Source: Treponema sp. UBA792
GTDB lineage: Bacteria > Spirochaetota > Spirochaetia > Treponematales > Treponemataceae
NCBI GenBank assembly: GCA_002296965.1
Contig: DBIW01000005.1
Span: 16,026 to 80,025 of the forward strand
Reading direction: 5' to 3'
DNA: 64,000 bases
Shown here: one piece after another, positions 34,559 through 43,358 of the stretch
How the letters are laid out: each line of letters starts with the position of its first letter
Numbering within the stretch: the first letter of the stretch is position 1
The notes under the pieces: generated by a model
The model's input: only the letters and a program-made list of their open reading frames with translations
Databases searched by the model: none
Told to the model about the DNA's origin: nothing
Program-made: the position numbers and the translations under genes

Positions 34559-37500
34559 CTACTTCTGGAGTATGAACTCGACGCGGCGGTTCTTCCAGTT
34601 GTTGTCGCGGTCTTTCGGATTCACAACCGGCTGAGTTCCTCCGCGGCCGTCGGCCGTAAGGTTTGAAGCGTTTACACCGCGTTTGACAAGGTAAGCCTTA
34701 ATCGCATCGGCACGCTCCTTGGAAAGCGGCATAAGGGCGCGGCCCCATTCCCTTGGATTGTCAACGGTCTCCTCGTCGACATTGTCCGAAAGCCTGTTGG
34801 CGTGACCGACAACCGTAACCTTGTAATCCTTGAATTTCTTGAGAATCTCGGCGATCCTGTTAAGAATCTGGATATTCTTGTCAACCTGATCCTGAGTAAG
34901 ATTTCCGGCTGCCTTCTGGAATTCAGCCTCGTTGGAGAGGAATATAATGGAAGGAACTGCCATTTTTAGGACATTTCCGTCACGGATGACAAGCACATCC
35001 ACCGGAATCACGCCTTCCACAGAAGAAGTCATTCCAAGGGTATCCGTGACCGTGAACTTATACGGATAGTCCATTGCGGACTGAACGCGCTCGGCGTTTC
35101 CGCGGGAATCTTTCTGGACATTGCTCAATCCGTCCCAGACAATCCTTTCCGTTATCTGAGATTTTCCGGAAGTTCTCCAGAACGGCTTGCCCTTAGGATC
35201 ATTTATGACAAATGACCAGTTCTTTACCGAAGCCTTTGTAGTTCCGGAAAGCTTTATGAACAGATCATCATCGACACCATCATTGTCGGGACTGAAATAT
35301 TCCGGCGCAGTCTGAACCTTCAGCTGCGGAGGAGTAGCCGTACATACGAACGGCGATGACACCGCGCTCACACGGTTTCCTTTGCTGTAAACGACGTTCA
35401 GCGTTCCGGTGAATGTTCCTTCGCATGGTTTTCCGTCACGGTCAGTTCCGTTCCAGGTCACATTAGCCGGAAGATCCGCACTGTCCTTGTCCGACCATCC
35501 GTAAACAGAAGTTCCGTCCTCTTTCCTGATGTCAAAATTCCAGCTGAGAATTCCATCAGTTACGGACGGTCTGACCGTAAACTTCTGCGCATCAAGAACC
35601 CCGTCGCCGTTCGGAGAAATTCCGTCATACTCGGCCGTAACGTAAATTTTCGTCTCGCGGCTGTCCAGAACAAGTCCGGCAATCTCCGTAAAGAACGAAT
35701 TTCCAGCGTCATCCGTAGAATGGACGACGATACTGTATTTTCCGTCAGGAGCCTTGTTGCCGGACTCATCCGTTCCGTCCCATTCAAATTCCGGTTTTCC
35801 AGTCAGACTCTGGATTTTTCCAGTCCAGGAATATTTCCTGACAGCCTTGTCGGATGCATTTCTGACTTCCGCAGTCCAAAGCTTCTCTGATGTGCAGTCC
35901 GCAACATCCAGATGAATCACATCCTGATTTCCGTCTCCGTCAGGCGAGAATGCCGTCCAGGGGACAGAAACACCGGCGCTCGGAGGAACTGTGTCCACCT
36001 CGAATGAGGCCGAAGTCGCAGAAGCCGAAGAACCGTTTGCGGCGGTAACAGAAAGCGAAGCGGTGTAAATACCATCAGCACACAGAATTCCGTCGCCGTC
36101 CTTTCCGTTCCAGACAAAATTCAGCGGAAGCTTGCGGTCTGCCTTTTCCGTGTAGACTGTCTTTCCGGTTCCGTCGCTGATATTGAACACATAGCTGACC
36201 ACATCCTGTGTCTGAGTTACAGGAGAGAACGTCAAGGTATCCTTGACTCCGTTTCCGTCGGGCGAGAACGCCGTATCCGAAACCGCCAGCAGAAGCTGGG
36301 CTTCCGTCGTATCGAATGTGAACAGGGTGTTTGATTCTCCGCCGCCCGCATTTCCCGCAAGGTCGGTTCCGTTCATGACAAAAATATAATCGCCTTTCTG
36401 CGCAACCGTTCCGTCATCGCAGATTCCGTTCCAGGAAAGCGTCTGCGGAGGATATTCACCAAGCTCATAAGTCTTTACAACCTGCTTTCTGTCGGAAGTC
36501 ATTATGACGGCGGACCAGTCGTTTACCGGAGTTCCCGCGGAAGGCGCGACCATAAGGGAGAATTCAACAGAATTCTTTGAGCCGGCGCCAAAAACCTTGT
36601 CTGACACACGTATCTGGGCTTCCGGTTTCTTTGTATCAAGCACGACAACCGGAGAAGAGATTACCGCAGGCTCGTAACCGTTCAGATATTTAGCATGGAC
36701 GGAAGCCTTGTACTCACCGTCGGCAAGCGGATTTCCCGAATCATCCGTTCCGTCAAAGACAAGCGATGACGGCGGAAGCGAGCCATTATCACCGCCACGG
36801 AATGTTCTTACAGTCTTTCCTGAAGAATCCGTAATATCGACATTCCATTCGGTAAGCCGGTTTCCGCTCCTTGCGTCCGGAACAGGAATGCTCAGGTTGA
36901 ATGTGACCCTTCCGTTTTTACTTGCTGTCCGCGGAGAGAAATAGCGTGTTCCGTCCACATAAATGTTAGTGGACGGTTTGTCAGCAGAATAGATTATGTT
37001 TGATATGACAGACTTTGGAGCCACGTTTCCGGCGCGGTCTGTCGCCGTTACCTCGTACGTGTAGACTCCGTCCTGGACCTGCGCATCCGTATCGTCAGTT
37101 CCGTACCAGCTGAATTCCGCAGGCTCGGCGTTTGTCCACTTGTATGTTTTTACCGCAGTCCCCTCGGCGTTCCTGAAGACTCCAGTCCATTCATCCTCGA
37201 CAGAACCTGACTGTCTCACCCTGAACGCCGATTTTGCGCCCTCACCGAAAATCCTGTCGGAAGGCTGGGCAAGCTCAATCTCCGGAGCGACGGTGTCCAC
37301 TATGACCTCATATTCCTTTGTCTTGCCGACATTTCCATTGTCATCGGTGGCGGTTATATAATAGTAGTAACTTCCGTCGGGAGCGGTCTCGCCGTTGTTC
37401 ATTGCTCCGTTCCAGGTTATCGCATCAGGAATCTGAATTCCCCTTTTGGGAGTCACAAGCTGCTTGAAAAACGATATGAAGCCTATTTTCTCAGGCTGGG

Positions 37501-37717
37501 CTACCTTGTTTCCTATCTCGCGGACGACATTCTTATCCGAATCCATCACGACAAGCTTCCACGCCTGGACATATCTTTTCTCAGAAATATTGAGCGGAAT
37601 CACAAGCTCATCATTGACACCGTCGCTGTTCGGAGATATGTATTTCGGTTTTGCCGACACGAATGACGGAATCAGCGCCAGAATCAGACCGGCGCCAAAA
37701 ATCACACTTCTCTTCAT
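34559..37717 (-). CDS. Large envelope protein with FlgD/Ig-like repeats and C-terminal OmpA domain
   Basis: 1052 residues. The signal peptide MKRSVIFGAGLILALIPSFVSA is followed at once by YISPNSDGVNDELVIPL. About eight beta-sandwich repeats share the pattern (F/Y)SPDGDGVxD...(L/V) plus WNGxDxxGxxxxDGxYxxxxxAxDxxGN, which is the FlgD Ig-like/CHU_C type. The last ~130 residues form an OmpA/MotB domain with VVGHANRLSD, LSKERADAIKAYLVKRGV and DNNWKNRRVEFILQK, which binds peptidoglycan. The protein thus probably stretches from the outer leaflet or periplasm to the wall. It is 2 bp downstream of the UPF0164 barrel gene, with which it probably works as a pair. Confidence 0.88.
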   Translation of the reverse strand: MKRSVIFGAGLILALIPSFVSAKPKYISPNSDGVNDELVIPLNISEKRYVQAWKLVVMDSDKNVVREIGNKVAQPEKIGFISFFKQLVTPKRGIQIPDAITWNGAMNNGETAPDGSYYYYITATDDNGNVGKTKEYEVIVDTVAPEIELAQPSDRIFGEGAKSAFRVRQSGSVEDEWTGVFRNAEGTAVKTYKWTNAEPAEFSWYGTDDTDAQVQDGVYTYEVTATDRAGNVAPKSVISNIIYSADKPSTNIYVDGTRYFSPRTASKNGRVTFNLSIPVPDARSGNRLTEWNVDITDSSGKTVRTFRGGDNGSLPPSSLVFDGTDDSGNPLADGEYKASVHAKYLNGYEPAVISSPVVVLDTKKPEAQIRVSDKVFGAGSKNSVEFSLMVAPSAGTPVNDWSAVIMTSDRKQVVKTYELGEYPPQTLSWNGICDDGTVAQKGDYIFVMNGTDLAGNAGGGESNTLFTFDTTEAQLLLAVSDTAFSPDGNGVKDTLTFSPVTQTQDVVSYVFNISDGTGKTVYTEKADRKLPLNFVWNGKDGDGILCADGIYTASLSVTAANGSSASATSASFEVDTVPPSAGVSVPWTAFSPDGDGNQDVIHLDVADCTSEKLWTAEVRNASDKAVRKYSWTGKIQSLTGKPEFEWDGTDESGNKAPDGKYSIVVHSTDDAGNSFFTEIAGLVLDSRETKIYVTAEYDGISPNGDGVLDAQKFTVRPSVTDGILSWNFDIRKEDGTSVYGWSDKDSADLPANVTWNGTDRDGKPCEGTFTGTLNVVYSKGNRVSAVSSPFVCTATPPQLKVQTAPEYFSPDNDGVDDDLFIKLSGTTKASVKNWSFVINDPKGKPFWRTSGKSQITERIVWDGLSNVQKDSRGNAERVQSAMDYPYKFTVTDTLGMTSSVEGVIPVDVLVIRDGNVLKMAVPSIIFLSNEAEFQKAAGNLTQDQVDKNIQILNRIAEILKKFKDYKVTVVGHANRLSDNVDEETVDNPREWGRALMPLSKERADAIKAYLVKRGVNASNLTADGRGGTQPVVNPKDRDNNWKNRRVEFILQK

Positions 37718-37719
37718 TT

Positions 37720-38781
37720 CTATTCCTCATCGTCAAAAAGAATTTTAATGTCAGGAGGCGTTGTGTCCTGCATTCCAAGATTGATGTCAACACCGGCCGA
37801 AATAGCATTCACCGTGGAGTATATGTTTTTGTAGGCGGCGGAAACTGTCATCTCGCTCTCGCTCCAGTCATTCTGGGCAAGGTAGGCGTTGTTCTTTACG
37901 TCAAATGCGAATTTGAAGCTGAGGCCGACGGACGGAATATAATTCGCGTGTCCCCAGCAGGCCTCGCTTATGTTGATTTTTTCGGCGACGCTCAGGACAA
38001 GCATATCCTTCAGGGAAAACTGAAGTCCGGCATCCAGAATCAGATTCTGGAAACACGGCGTAGAAAGATCGAACGAAAATCCGAGCTTCATGATGTCATT
38101 CCTGTAAAGAAGCGCCGCGGCACCGATTCTAATCGTCGCGATTGTAGGGAATTCACTGGCGGCGGAAGAGCCGTCAACTCCGTAAAGGCTTATGTTATTG
38201 TAGTTCTTTCCGAGGTTCAGGACAGAGGCGGCCACACGGAAATCCTTGAGAATTCCCAGCTCGCCAAGTTTGTAGACAAAGCCCACATTTCCCGAAATTC
38301 CCCAGTCAACTCCGGCACCCCAGAAAAGTCCGGCGTTCAGTCCGAGTCCGACATCAAGCCGTTCCGAAATTTCCTTTGAAAGCCCGGCCTTTATGTTGAT
38401 GCTGTTTCCAAGATTCATCTCCAGGAAAGGAACCATCGTACCGTTCACATATCCGCTGAATATGTACCATTTTGACGGAATCAGAATTCCTGTCTGAAAG
38501 GCGTTGCCGTAACGGAGAATATTCTGCTCGTTCACCGAGAACATCGCTGTATATGCGGCATTAAGCACAACACGCTGCTCTCCGGCTGTAAGGGCGGGAT
38601 TCACCACAATCGAATCCGGTCCTGCGGAAAAAATTCCTCCTCCGGCGACGGATGAGGCGGCGGTAAGCGACTTGGGGCTGGAAAGCTCAAAGAAACCTTC
38701 TCCGTCAACCGGCGGATTATAGGCGCTAACCGCAGAGAATACCAAAAAAGACACCGCAACCGCGGCAATAATTTTTCTCAT
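37720..38781 (-). CDS. UPF0164/FadL-like outer-membrane protein
   Basis: 353 residues from ATG 38781 (AGGAG upstream); the longer reading to 38871 crosses the leader hairpin. The signal peptide is MRKIIAAVAVSFLVFSAVSA-YN. The mature N-terminus PKSLTAASSVAGGGIFSAGPDSIVVNPAL resembles FadL/UPF0164 N-terminal plugs (AGPDAxxxNPA), followed by many amphipathic strands. UPF0164 is a treponemal family of predicted barrels, studied in T. pallidum as FadL-like transporters of hydrophobic nutrients. The end DTTPPDIKILFDDEE is charged, not the usual terminal Phe. The OmpA-repeat gene follows after 2 bp. Confidence 0.82.
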   Translation of the reverse strand: MRKIIAAVAVSFLVFSAVSAYNPPVDGEGFFELSSPKSLTAASSVAGGGIFSAGPDSIVVNPALTAGEQRVVLNAAYTAMFSVNEQNILRYGNAFQTGILIPSKWYIFSGYVNGTMVPFLEMNLGNSINIKAGLSKEISERLDVGLGLNAGLFWGAGVDWGISGNVGFVYKLGELGILKDFRVAASVLNLGKNYNNISLYGVDGSSAASEFPTIATIRIGAAALLYRNDIMKLGFSFDLSTPCFQNLILDAGLQFSLKDMLVLSVAEKINISEACWGHANYIPSVGLSFKFAFDVKNNAYLAQNDWSESEMTVSAAYKNIYSTVNAISAGVDINLGMQDTTPPDIKILFDDEE

Positions 38782-38825
38782 TCTGCATATCTCCTGAATT
38801 TCTGTTTGATATGATTTTCGGAACA

Positions 38826-38859
38826 AGTTCTGACATTTTTTATACAAAATGTCAGAACT
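38826..38859. repeat. 14-bp perfect hairpin in the leader of the UPF0164-OmpA operon
   Basis: AGTTCTGACATTTT (38826-38839) and AAAATGTCAGAACT (38846-38859) pair perfectly around a 6-nt loop. A TATAAT box on the minus strand at 38880-38885 would start transcription just before it, placing the hairpin in the 5' leader. It has no T-run. An mRNA-stabilising stem like that of E. coli ompA, or an operator, are the options. Confidence 0.6.
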
Positions 38860-38932
38860 CCGGAAAAACAACTGCCGCGATTATATATAAATTTTCTGTT
38901 TTGTTCTATAAAAGAAGTATTCTGCCGGAATT

Positions 38933-40426
38933 TCAGGCCTCACGCCCATAAAGAACTGTATTCGAGCGCAGAAATTCTCCGGTTCTGCCGTCAATCTGAC
39001 CTTCCACGGCGCGCCACTTCCAGTTGTCTCCAAGCGTTGACGGCGTGTTCATTCGCGCCTCAGCCCCAAGTCCAAGAAGATCCTGCATGGTCAGAATGCA
39101 GGTGTTCGCCACGGACTCCATTGCCGTCAGCATCATCTCCTGGGGAAGATGTTTTCTGTCCGTCCGAAGATAGGATTCCGCAAATTCAAGATCGGCGGCG
39201 GAACAGTCACCCATCCAGCCCAGAAGCGTCGTGTTGTCATGCGTTCCCGTGTAGACCACGCAGTTTCTTGTGTAGCAGTACGGAAGATACCCGGTCGCAG
39301 GATCCCTTGAGTCAAATGCGAACTGAAGCACCTTCATTCCCGGAAAACCGACATCCGAAAGAAGCCTGCGGACACTGTCGGTCAGAAATCCCAGATCCTC
39401 GGCGATAATCGGAAGCTCACCGTAAGTCCTCTTTATCTCGTCAAAAAGTGCGGTTCCCGGACCCTTCCGCCAGAGTCCGTTCTTTGCGTCATGAAAACCC
39501 GCAGGAATACAGTAATACGAATCGAAGCCACGGAAATGGTCAATCCGCAGGACATCGTAGTTTTTAAGGCTCATCTCAAGGCGTTTCTTCCACCAGGCGT
39601 AACCGTCTTTTTTCATGAATTCCCAGTTGTAGACGGGATTTCCCCAAAGCTGACCATCCGCGGAGAATCCGTCCGGAGGACAGCCCGCAACCTCGACGGG
39701 TCTGTAGTTTTCGTCCAGGCAGAACTGGTCGGGATTTGACCATACGTCCGCGCTGTCGGCAGCCACATAAATCGGAATGTCGCCGATGATTTTTATTCCG
39801 TTTTCGTTGGCATATTTTTTGAGCGCGCCGTACTGCCTGAAAAACAGGAACTGAAGCATCTTGTGATATTCAATCCGGTCAGCGCATTTTTGCCTCCAGA
39901 ATTCCATCGCATCCGGAACACGCCGCCGGATTCCGTCCTCCCAGCGGTCAAAAGAGACTCCGCCGTGGGCATCCTTCACCGCCATAAAGAGCGAATAATC
40001 GTCCAGCCAGAAGGCATTCTCCGCACAGAATTCTGCGAATCCGGACGGAATGTTTTTCCTGAAATTCCCGAAAATCTTCTCAAAAATCCGGCTGCGCCCC
40101 GTATAAAGAATTCCGTAATCTACATAAGCATCCGAACCGCCCCAGCGGACATTTGCGTAATCGGACTCCGATATAAGTCCGTCACTTTCGAGAAGCTCAA
40201 AATCAATGAAATATGGATTTCCTGCAAAAGTGGAGAAACTCTGATACGGAGAATCACCATAGCTTGTCGGTCCGATCGGAAGAATCTGCCAATAAGTCTG
40301 GGCGGCGTTTTTCAGAAAATCCACAAAGGAATAAGCATGACGGCCCATTGTTCCGATTCCTGTTTTTCCGGGCAGAGATGAGATGTGCATAAGAACTCCG
40401 CCCGCCCGTTTATCAAGTAAAGACAT
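38933..40426 (-). CDS. malQ: 4-alpha-glucanotransferase (amylomaltase)
   Basis: Rearranges maltodextrins, releasing glucose and lengthening chains. 497 residues from ATG 40426 (TTGGAG upstream). GH77 marks: RAGGVLMHISSLPGKTGIG at the N-terminus, GDSPYQSFSTFAGNPYFID, IGDIPIYVAADSADVW, the nucleophile Asp in LRIDHFRGFDSYY, the acid/base Glu in PIIAEDLG, and YTGTHDNTTLLGW. Length is standard for bacterial MalQ. It is the last gene of the operon binding protein-malF-malG-lacI-malQ, which makes maltodextrin the most likely cargo of the importer. Cytoplasmic. Confidence 0.95.
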   Translation of the reverse strand: MSLLDKRAGGVLMHISSLPGKTGIGTMGRHAYSFVDFLKNAAQTYWQILPIGPTSYGDSPYQSFSTFAGNPYFIDFELLESDGLISESDYANVRWGGSDAYVDYGILYTGRSRIFEKIFGNFRKNIPSGFAEFCAENAFWLDDYSLFMAVKDAHGGVSFDRWEDGIRRRVPDAMEFWRQKCADRIEYHKMLQFLFFRQYGALKKYANENGIKIIGDIPIYVAADSADVWSNPDQFCLDENYRPVEVAGCPPDGFSADGQLWGNPVYNWEFMKKDGYAWWKKRLEMSLKNYDVLRIDHFRGFDSYYCIPAGFHDAKNGLWRKGPGTALFDEIKRTYGELPIIAEDLGFLTDSVRRLLSDVGFPGMKVLQFAFDSRDPATGYLPYCYTRNCVVYTGTHDNTTLLGWMGDCSAADLEFAESYLRTDRKHLPQEMMLTAMESVANTCILTMQDLLGLGAEARMNTPSTLGDNWKWRAVEGQIDGRTGEFLRSNTVLYGREA

Positions 40427-40445
40427 AAGAGACTCCAAAATCAGT

Positions 40446-41456
40446 TCAAATTTTATTCAGATTCCTGACGCTCTCTCCGGAAACAAAACCGAAAGGAATC
40501 AGCTTATGCTCCGGAGGGCTGTTTTTTTCTATGCTGCCGAGAAGCACCGCAAGCCCTTCGGAGGCAAGCTGCTCCTCATCCTGCTTTATGGTCGTAATGC
40601 GCGGGCAGAAATATCCGGCTATGGAAAGTCCGTCAAATCCGACAATCGAAATGTCATCGGGAATTCTGCGGCCAGAATCCTGAATCCAGCGGCACGCGCC
40701 GATTGCCATGGCGTCGGACATGGTAAAAACGGCGGTAAGCTCCGGATTCCTCTCAAGAAGAATTTCCGCCGCCTCGGCGCCTCCGTCAAAAGAATATTTT
40801 GAAATCTGATACGCCGAATCAAAATCGAACGGAATTCCCGCCTCGTCCATCGCCTTGCGGAAACCGTTGTACCGGATGACAGAAAGGTCTGATGTCATTC
40901 CTCCTCCGATAACGCCGATTTTTCTGTGGCCGTTCTGAATCAGATGCCTTGCCGAAAAATACGCCGCCTCAAAGTTGTCGATACTGACGCTCGAAAGGAA
41001 CCGGTTCACCGAAGGCTCCGCCTGATTCGAAATCAGCACGCTCGGAACATGAACTTTCTCGAATTCGCCCGAAAGCCTGTCGGAGCATCCTCCCAGAAAA
41101 ATGATTCCGAGAGGCTTCTGCTCAAAATAAATTCTTGTGGCGTTCGCTCCTTCGTTGTCGTTCTCGTCAAGAATAACGACATTGGCATTGTAAGGAAGCG
41201 GCTCCAGTTTTTTCTGGATTTTCTCCAGAAGACTGTTAAGAAGCGTGCTCGAAGTTCCTTTTACGATAATCACAAGATTCCTGCGCTCCTGCGCCTTGAG
41301 CTGCCTTGCATTCGTGTTCAGCACAAAACCATGCTTCTCCACCACCGCCATGACTTTTGCACGTGTCTTCTCGCTCACATCGGGATGGTTGTTCAGAACC
41401 CTCGAAACAGTCCCGATTGCGCATCCGCATTCCTTAGCAATGTCCTTAATTGTCAT
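40446..41456 (-). CDS. LacI-family repressor
   Basis: 336 residues from ATG 41456; a longer frame reading to 41708 overlaps malG and is not LacI-like. The helix-turn-helix is MTIKDIAKECGCAIGTVSRVLNN, with the hinge VLNTNARQLKAQ. The ligand domain has LVIIVKGTSSTLLNSLLEKIQKKL, VIGGGMTSDLSV and DDISIVGFDGLSIAGYFCPRITTIKQ, typical of sugar-binding LacI proteins. It is embedded between malG (29 bp) and malQ (19 bp) and probably represses its own operon through the AAACGTTT palindromes at 44718-44753. The inducer is presumably a maltodextrin; this is inferred from neighbours. Confidence 0.93.
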   Translation of the reverse strand: MTIKDIAKECGCAIGTVSRVLNNHPDVSEKTRAKVMAVVEKHGFVLNTNARQLKAQERRNLVIIVKGTSSTLLNSLLEKIQKKLEPLPYNANVVILDENDNEGANATRIYFEQKPLGIIFLGGCSDRLSGEFEKVHVPSVLISNQAEPSVNRFLSSVSIDNFEAAYFSARHLIQNGHRKIGVIGGGMTSDLSVIRYNGFRKAMDEAGIPFDFDSAYQISKYSFDGGAEAAEILLERNPELTAVFTMSDAMAIGACRWIQDSGRRIPDDISIVGFDGLSIAGYFCPRITTIKQDEEQLASEGLAVLLGSIEKNSPPEHKLIPFGFVSGESVRNLNKI

Positions 41457-41485
41457 ATTCCACCCGAAATCCTGTGTCCGCCGTT

Positions 41486-42331
41486 CTAGCCCTTCACCGC
41501 TCCGGCTATAACACCCTTGATGATATATTTCTGCGAGCTGATGTAGAAAATCACAATCGGAATAATTGAGAGAACCAGCATCGCCATGAATCCGCCGTAA
41601 TCCGTTGAGCCGTAAGCTCCCTGCATCGCAAGTTGAATCGCGACAGGAACAGTCTTGTGGTCGGAGCCGAGAATCAGATAAGGCAGAAGATAGTCGTTCC
41701 AGACCCACATCGCATTCAGAATCGCGACCGTAATCGCCGTCGGCTTGAGCATCGGCAGAACAATCATAAAGAAAGTCTGAAGCGGAGTACAGCCGTCAAT
41801 TGTGGCGGCCTCCTCGACTTCAACCGGCACTCCTTTCACGAAACCTGAGAACATGAACACCGAAAGTCCTGCTCCGAATCCAAGATACACAAGCACGATT
41901 CCAAAAACATTGTCAAAGTAAAGCGAAGTGACCATAAAAGTCATCGTGTACATGACCATCTGGAACGGAACTATCATACTGAAAACAAAGACATAATACA
42001 GCACCTTTGTTAGTCTGTTTTTTACGCGGACAAGATACCAGGCCGTCATCGATGTGCAGACTATAATCAGAAGCACGGAGAATACGCTGATAAAGGCCGA
42101 GCGCAGAAACGCCATAAAGAAGCCGGAAGTGGTAAGTCCGTTCACGTAGTTCTCGAATCCGACGAACATATCTCCTGCAGGCCAGGCGAACGGATTCACG
42201 GAGACATACAGACGCGACTTGAACGAATTCATCAGAACCAGAAGAATCGGGAAGATGAAAACAACGGTCAGAACAACAAGAATTCCGAACGTGACGATAT
42301 TTCCTACAGTTTTTTCCTGTCTAGTTTTCAT
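41486..42331 (-). CDS. Carbohydrate ABC transporter permease (MalG/LacG type)
   Basis: 281 residues with six membrane helices, from the start IVTFGILVVLTVVFIFPILLVLMNSF. The EAA loop that contacts the ATPase reads VEVEEAATIDGCTPLQTFFMIVLPML. The C-terminus KYIIKGVIAGAVKG is the classic MalG-family end (RYIIxGLTxGAVKG). Its ATG overlaps the malF stop by 4 nt, so the two permeases are made in step. No ATPase gene lies in the operon; a shared MsmK/UgpC-like ATPase elsewhere would be needed. Inner membrane. Confidence 0.94.
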   Translation of the reverse strand: MKTRQEKTVGNIVTFGILVVLTVVFIFPILLVLMNSFKSRLYVSVNPFAWPAGDMFVGFENYVNGLTTSGFFMAFLRSAFISVFSVLLIIVCTSMTAWYLVRVKNRLTKVLYYVFVFSMIVPFQMVMYTMTFMVTSLYFDNVFGIVLVYLGFGAGLSVFMFSGFVKGVPVEVEEAATIDGCTPLQTFFMIVLPMLKPTAITVAILNAMWVWNDYLLPYLILGSDHKTVPVAIQLAMQGAYGSTDYGGFMAMLVLSIIPIVIFYISSQKYIIKGVIAGAVKG

Positions 42332-43194
42332 TGTTCAATCTCCTTTTTGCCGGTAGCCTTCAGCTGGATGAACGCGAGAACGGCCACAATAATGAAGAAA
42401 ACAACGGCCTTTGCCTGGGCGACACCGTGCCAGTTGGCGTTCCTGTTGTAGAAAGTCTGGTAAATGTTCAATGCGAGCATCTCCGTCGTCTTTTCCGGAG
42501 CGCCGGCAGTAAGCGCGAGGTTCTGGTCGAACATCTTGAACGAATTTGAAAGCGTAAGGAACATACAGATTGTGATTGACGGCATGACCATCGGAATCTT
42601 AATCTTGAAGAGAATTCCAAGCGGAGAAGCTCCGTCTATCTGGGCGGCCTCGATAAGGTCACTGGGAATATTCTGAAGCCCGGCGATGTAAATCACCATC
42701 ATATAACCTATCAGCTGCCAGTTTGTAAGAATCACCAGTCCCCAGAAACCGTACTGCGTCTTGAACGAGATGTCAGCTCCGACGGCGCGCAGCAGAACAC
42801 CGTTAATCAGAAGATTCCAGATGTAGCCAAGGACGATTCCTCCGATAAGATTCGGCATGAAGAAAACGGAGCGGAAGAAATTCGTGCCGTGAATTCCCTT
42901 TGTCAGAAGCAGCGCCAGCGCAAACGCAAACACATTCACGGTCACGATTGATACTACCGTAAAAAGCGATGTGAATCCCAAGGCATGAAGAAATTCGTTG
43001 TCCACAGTGAATGCCTTGACATAATTGCTGAATCCGACAAAGTCAGTAATATCTGTTACGGTTGTGAATTTCGTGAACGACAGCCCGATTCCCATAAGAA
43101 AGGGAACCGCAAAAAACAAAATGAAACAGACGAGTGTCGGCAGAACGAATATCGGAAAATACTTTTTTATTGGATTGTTATCCTTTGTTTTCAT
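42328..43194 (-). CDS. Carbohydrate ABC transporter permease (MalF/LacF type)
   Basis: 288 residues from ATG 43194 (GGAGG upstream), which begins MKTKDNNPIKKYFPIF; the longer reading to 43302 runs through a hairpin. Six membrane helices. The EAA loop is PSDLIEAAQIDGASPLGILFKIKIPMV. Short N-terminus and length are as in LacF/UgpA rather than enterobacterial MalF. It lies 164 bp after the binding-protein gene, separated by a strong stem-loop, and overlaps malG by 4 nt. Confidence 0.94.
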   Translation of the reverse strand: MKTKDNNPIKKYFPIFVLPTLVCFILFFAVPFLMGIGLSFTKFTTVTDITDFVGFSNYVKAFTVDNEFLHALGFTSLFTVVSIVTVNVFAFALALLLTKGIHGTNFFRSVFFMPNLIGGIVLGYIWNLLINGVLLRAVGADISFKTQYGFWGLVILTNWQLIGYMMVIYIAGLQNIPSDLIEAAQIDGASPLGILFKIKIPMVMPSITICMFLTLSNSFKMFDQNLALTAGAPEKTTEMLALNIYQTFYNRNANWHGVAQAKAVVFFIIVAVLAFIQLKATGKKEIEQ

Positions 43195-43229
43195 GCTTTT
43201 CCTCCAGCAATAGTACAAAATCTTACGAA

Positions 43230-43293
43230 AAAGGACGGATTCCGCGGATTTCAGGCAGAACACGCAGTCACATACACCGCAGAACCGTCCTTT
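43230..43293. repeat. Stem-loop between binding-protein and permease genes
   Basis: AAAGGACGG (43230-43238) pairs with CCGTCCTTT (43285-43293). Inside, TTC and GCGG pair with GAA and CCGC, giving about 16 bp with one bulge and one mismatch. No T-run. Such intercistronic stems commonly protect the upstream mRNA, so the binding protein is made in excess over the permeases. Confidence 0.6.
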
Positions 43294-43358
43294 CAGACAC
43301 ATTTCACAGAATCCAGAGGCGCATATTCCGGAGAAACACGCCGTCCGGAATCACGCGG

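Noticed and set aside
41457-41708. N-terminal extension of the LacI protein by 84 residues
   Set aside because: It overlaps malG antiparallel in content and lacks sense; LacI proteins begin directly with the helix-turn-helix, as at ATG 41456.
43230-43293. Terminator between the binding protein and malF
   Set aside because: The stem lacks a T-run on the minus strand and the downstream genes have no promoter, so it is more likely an mRNA-stabilising element.
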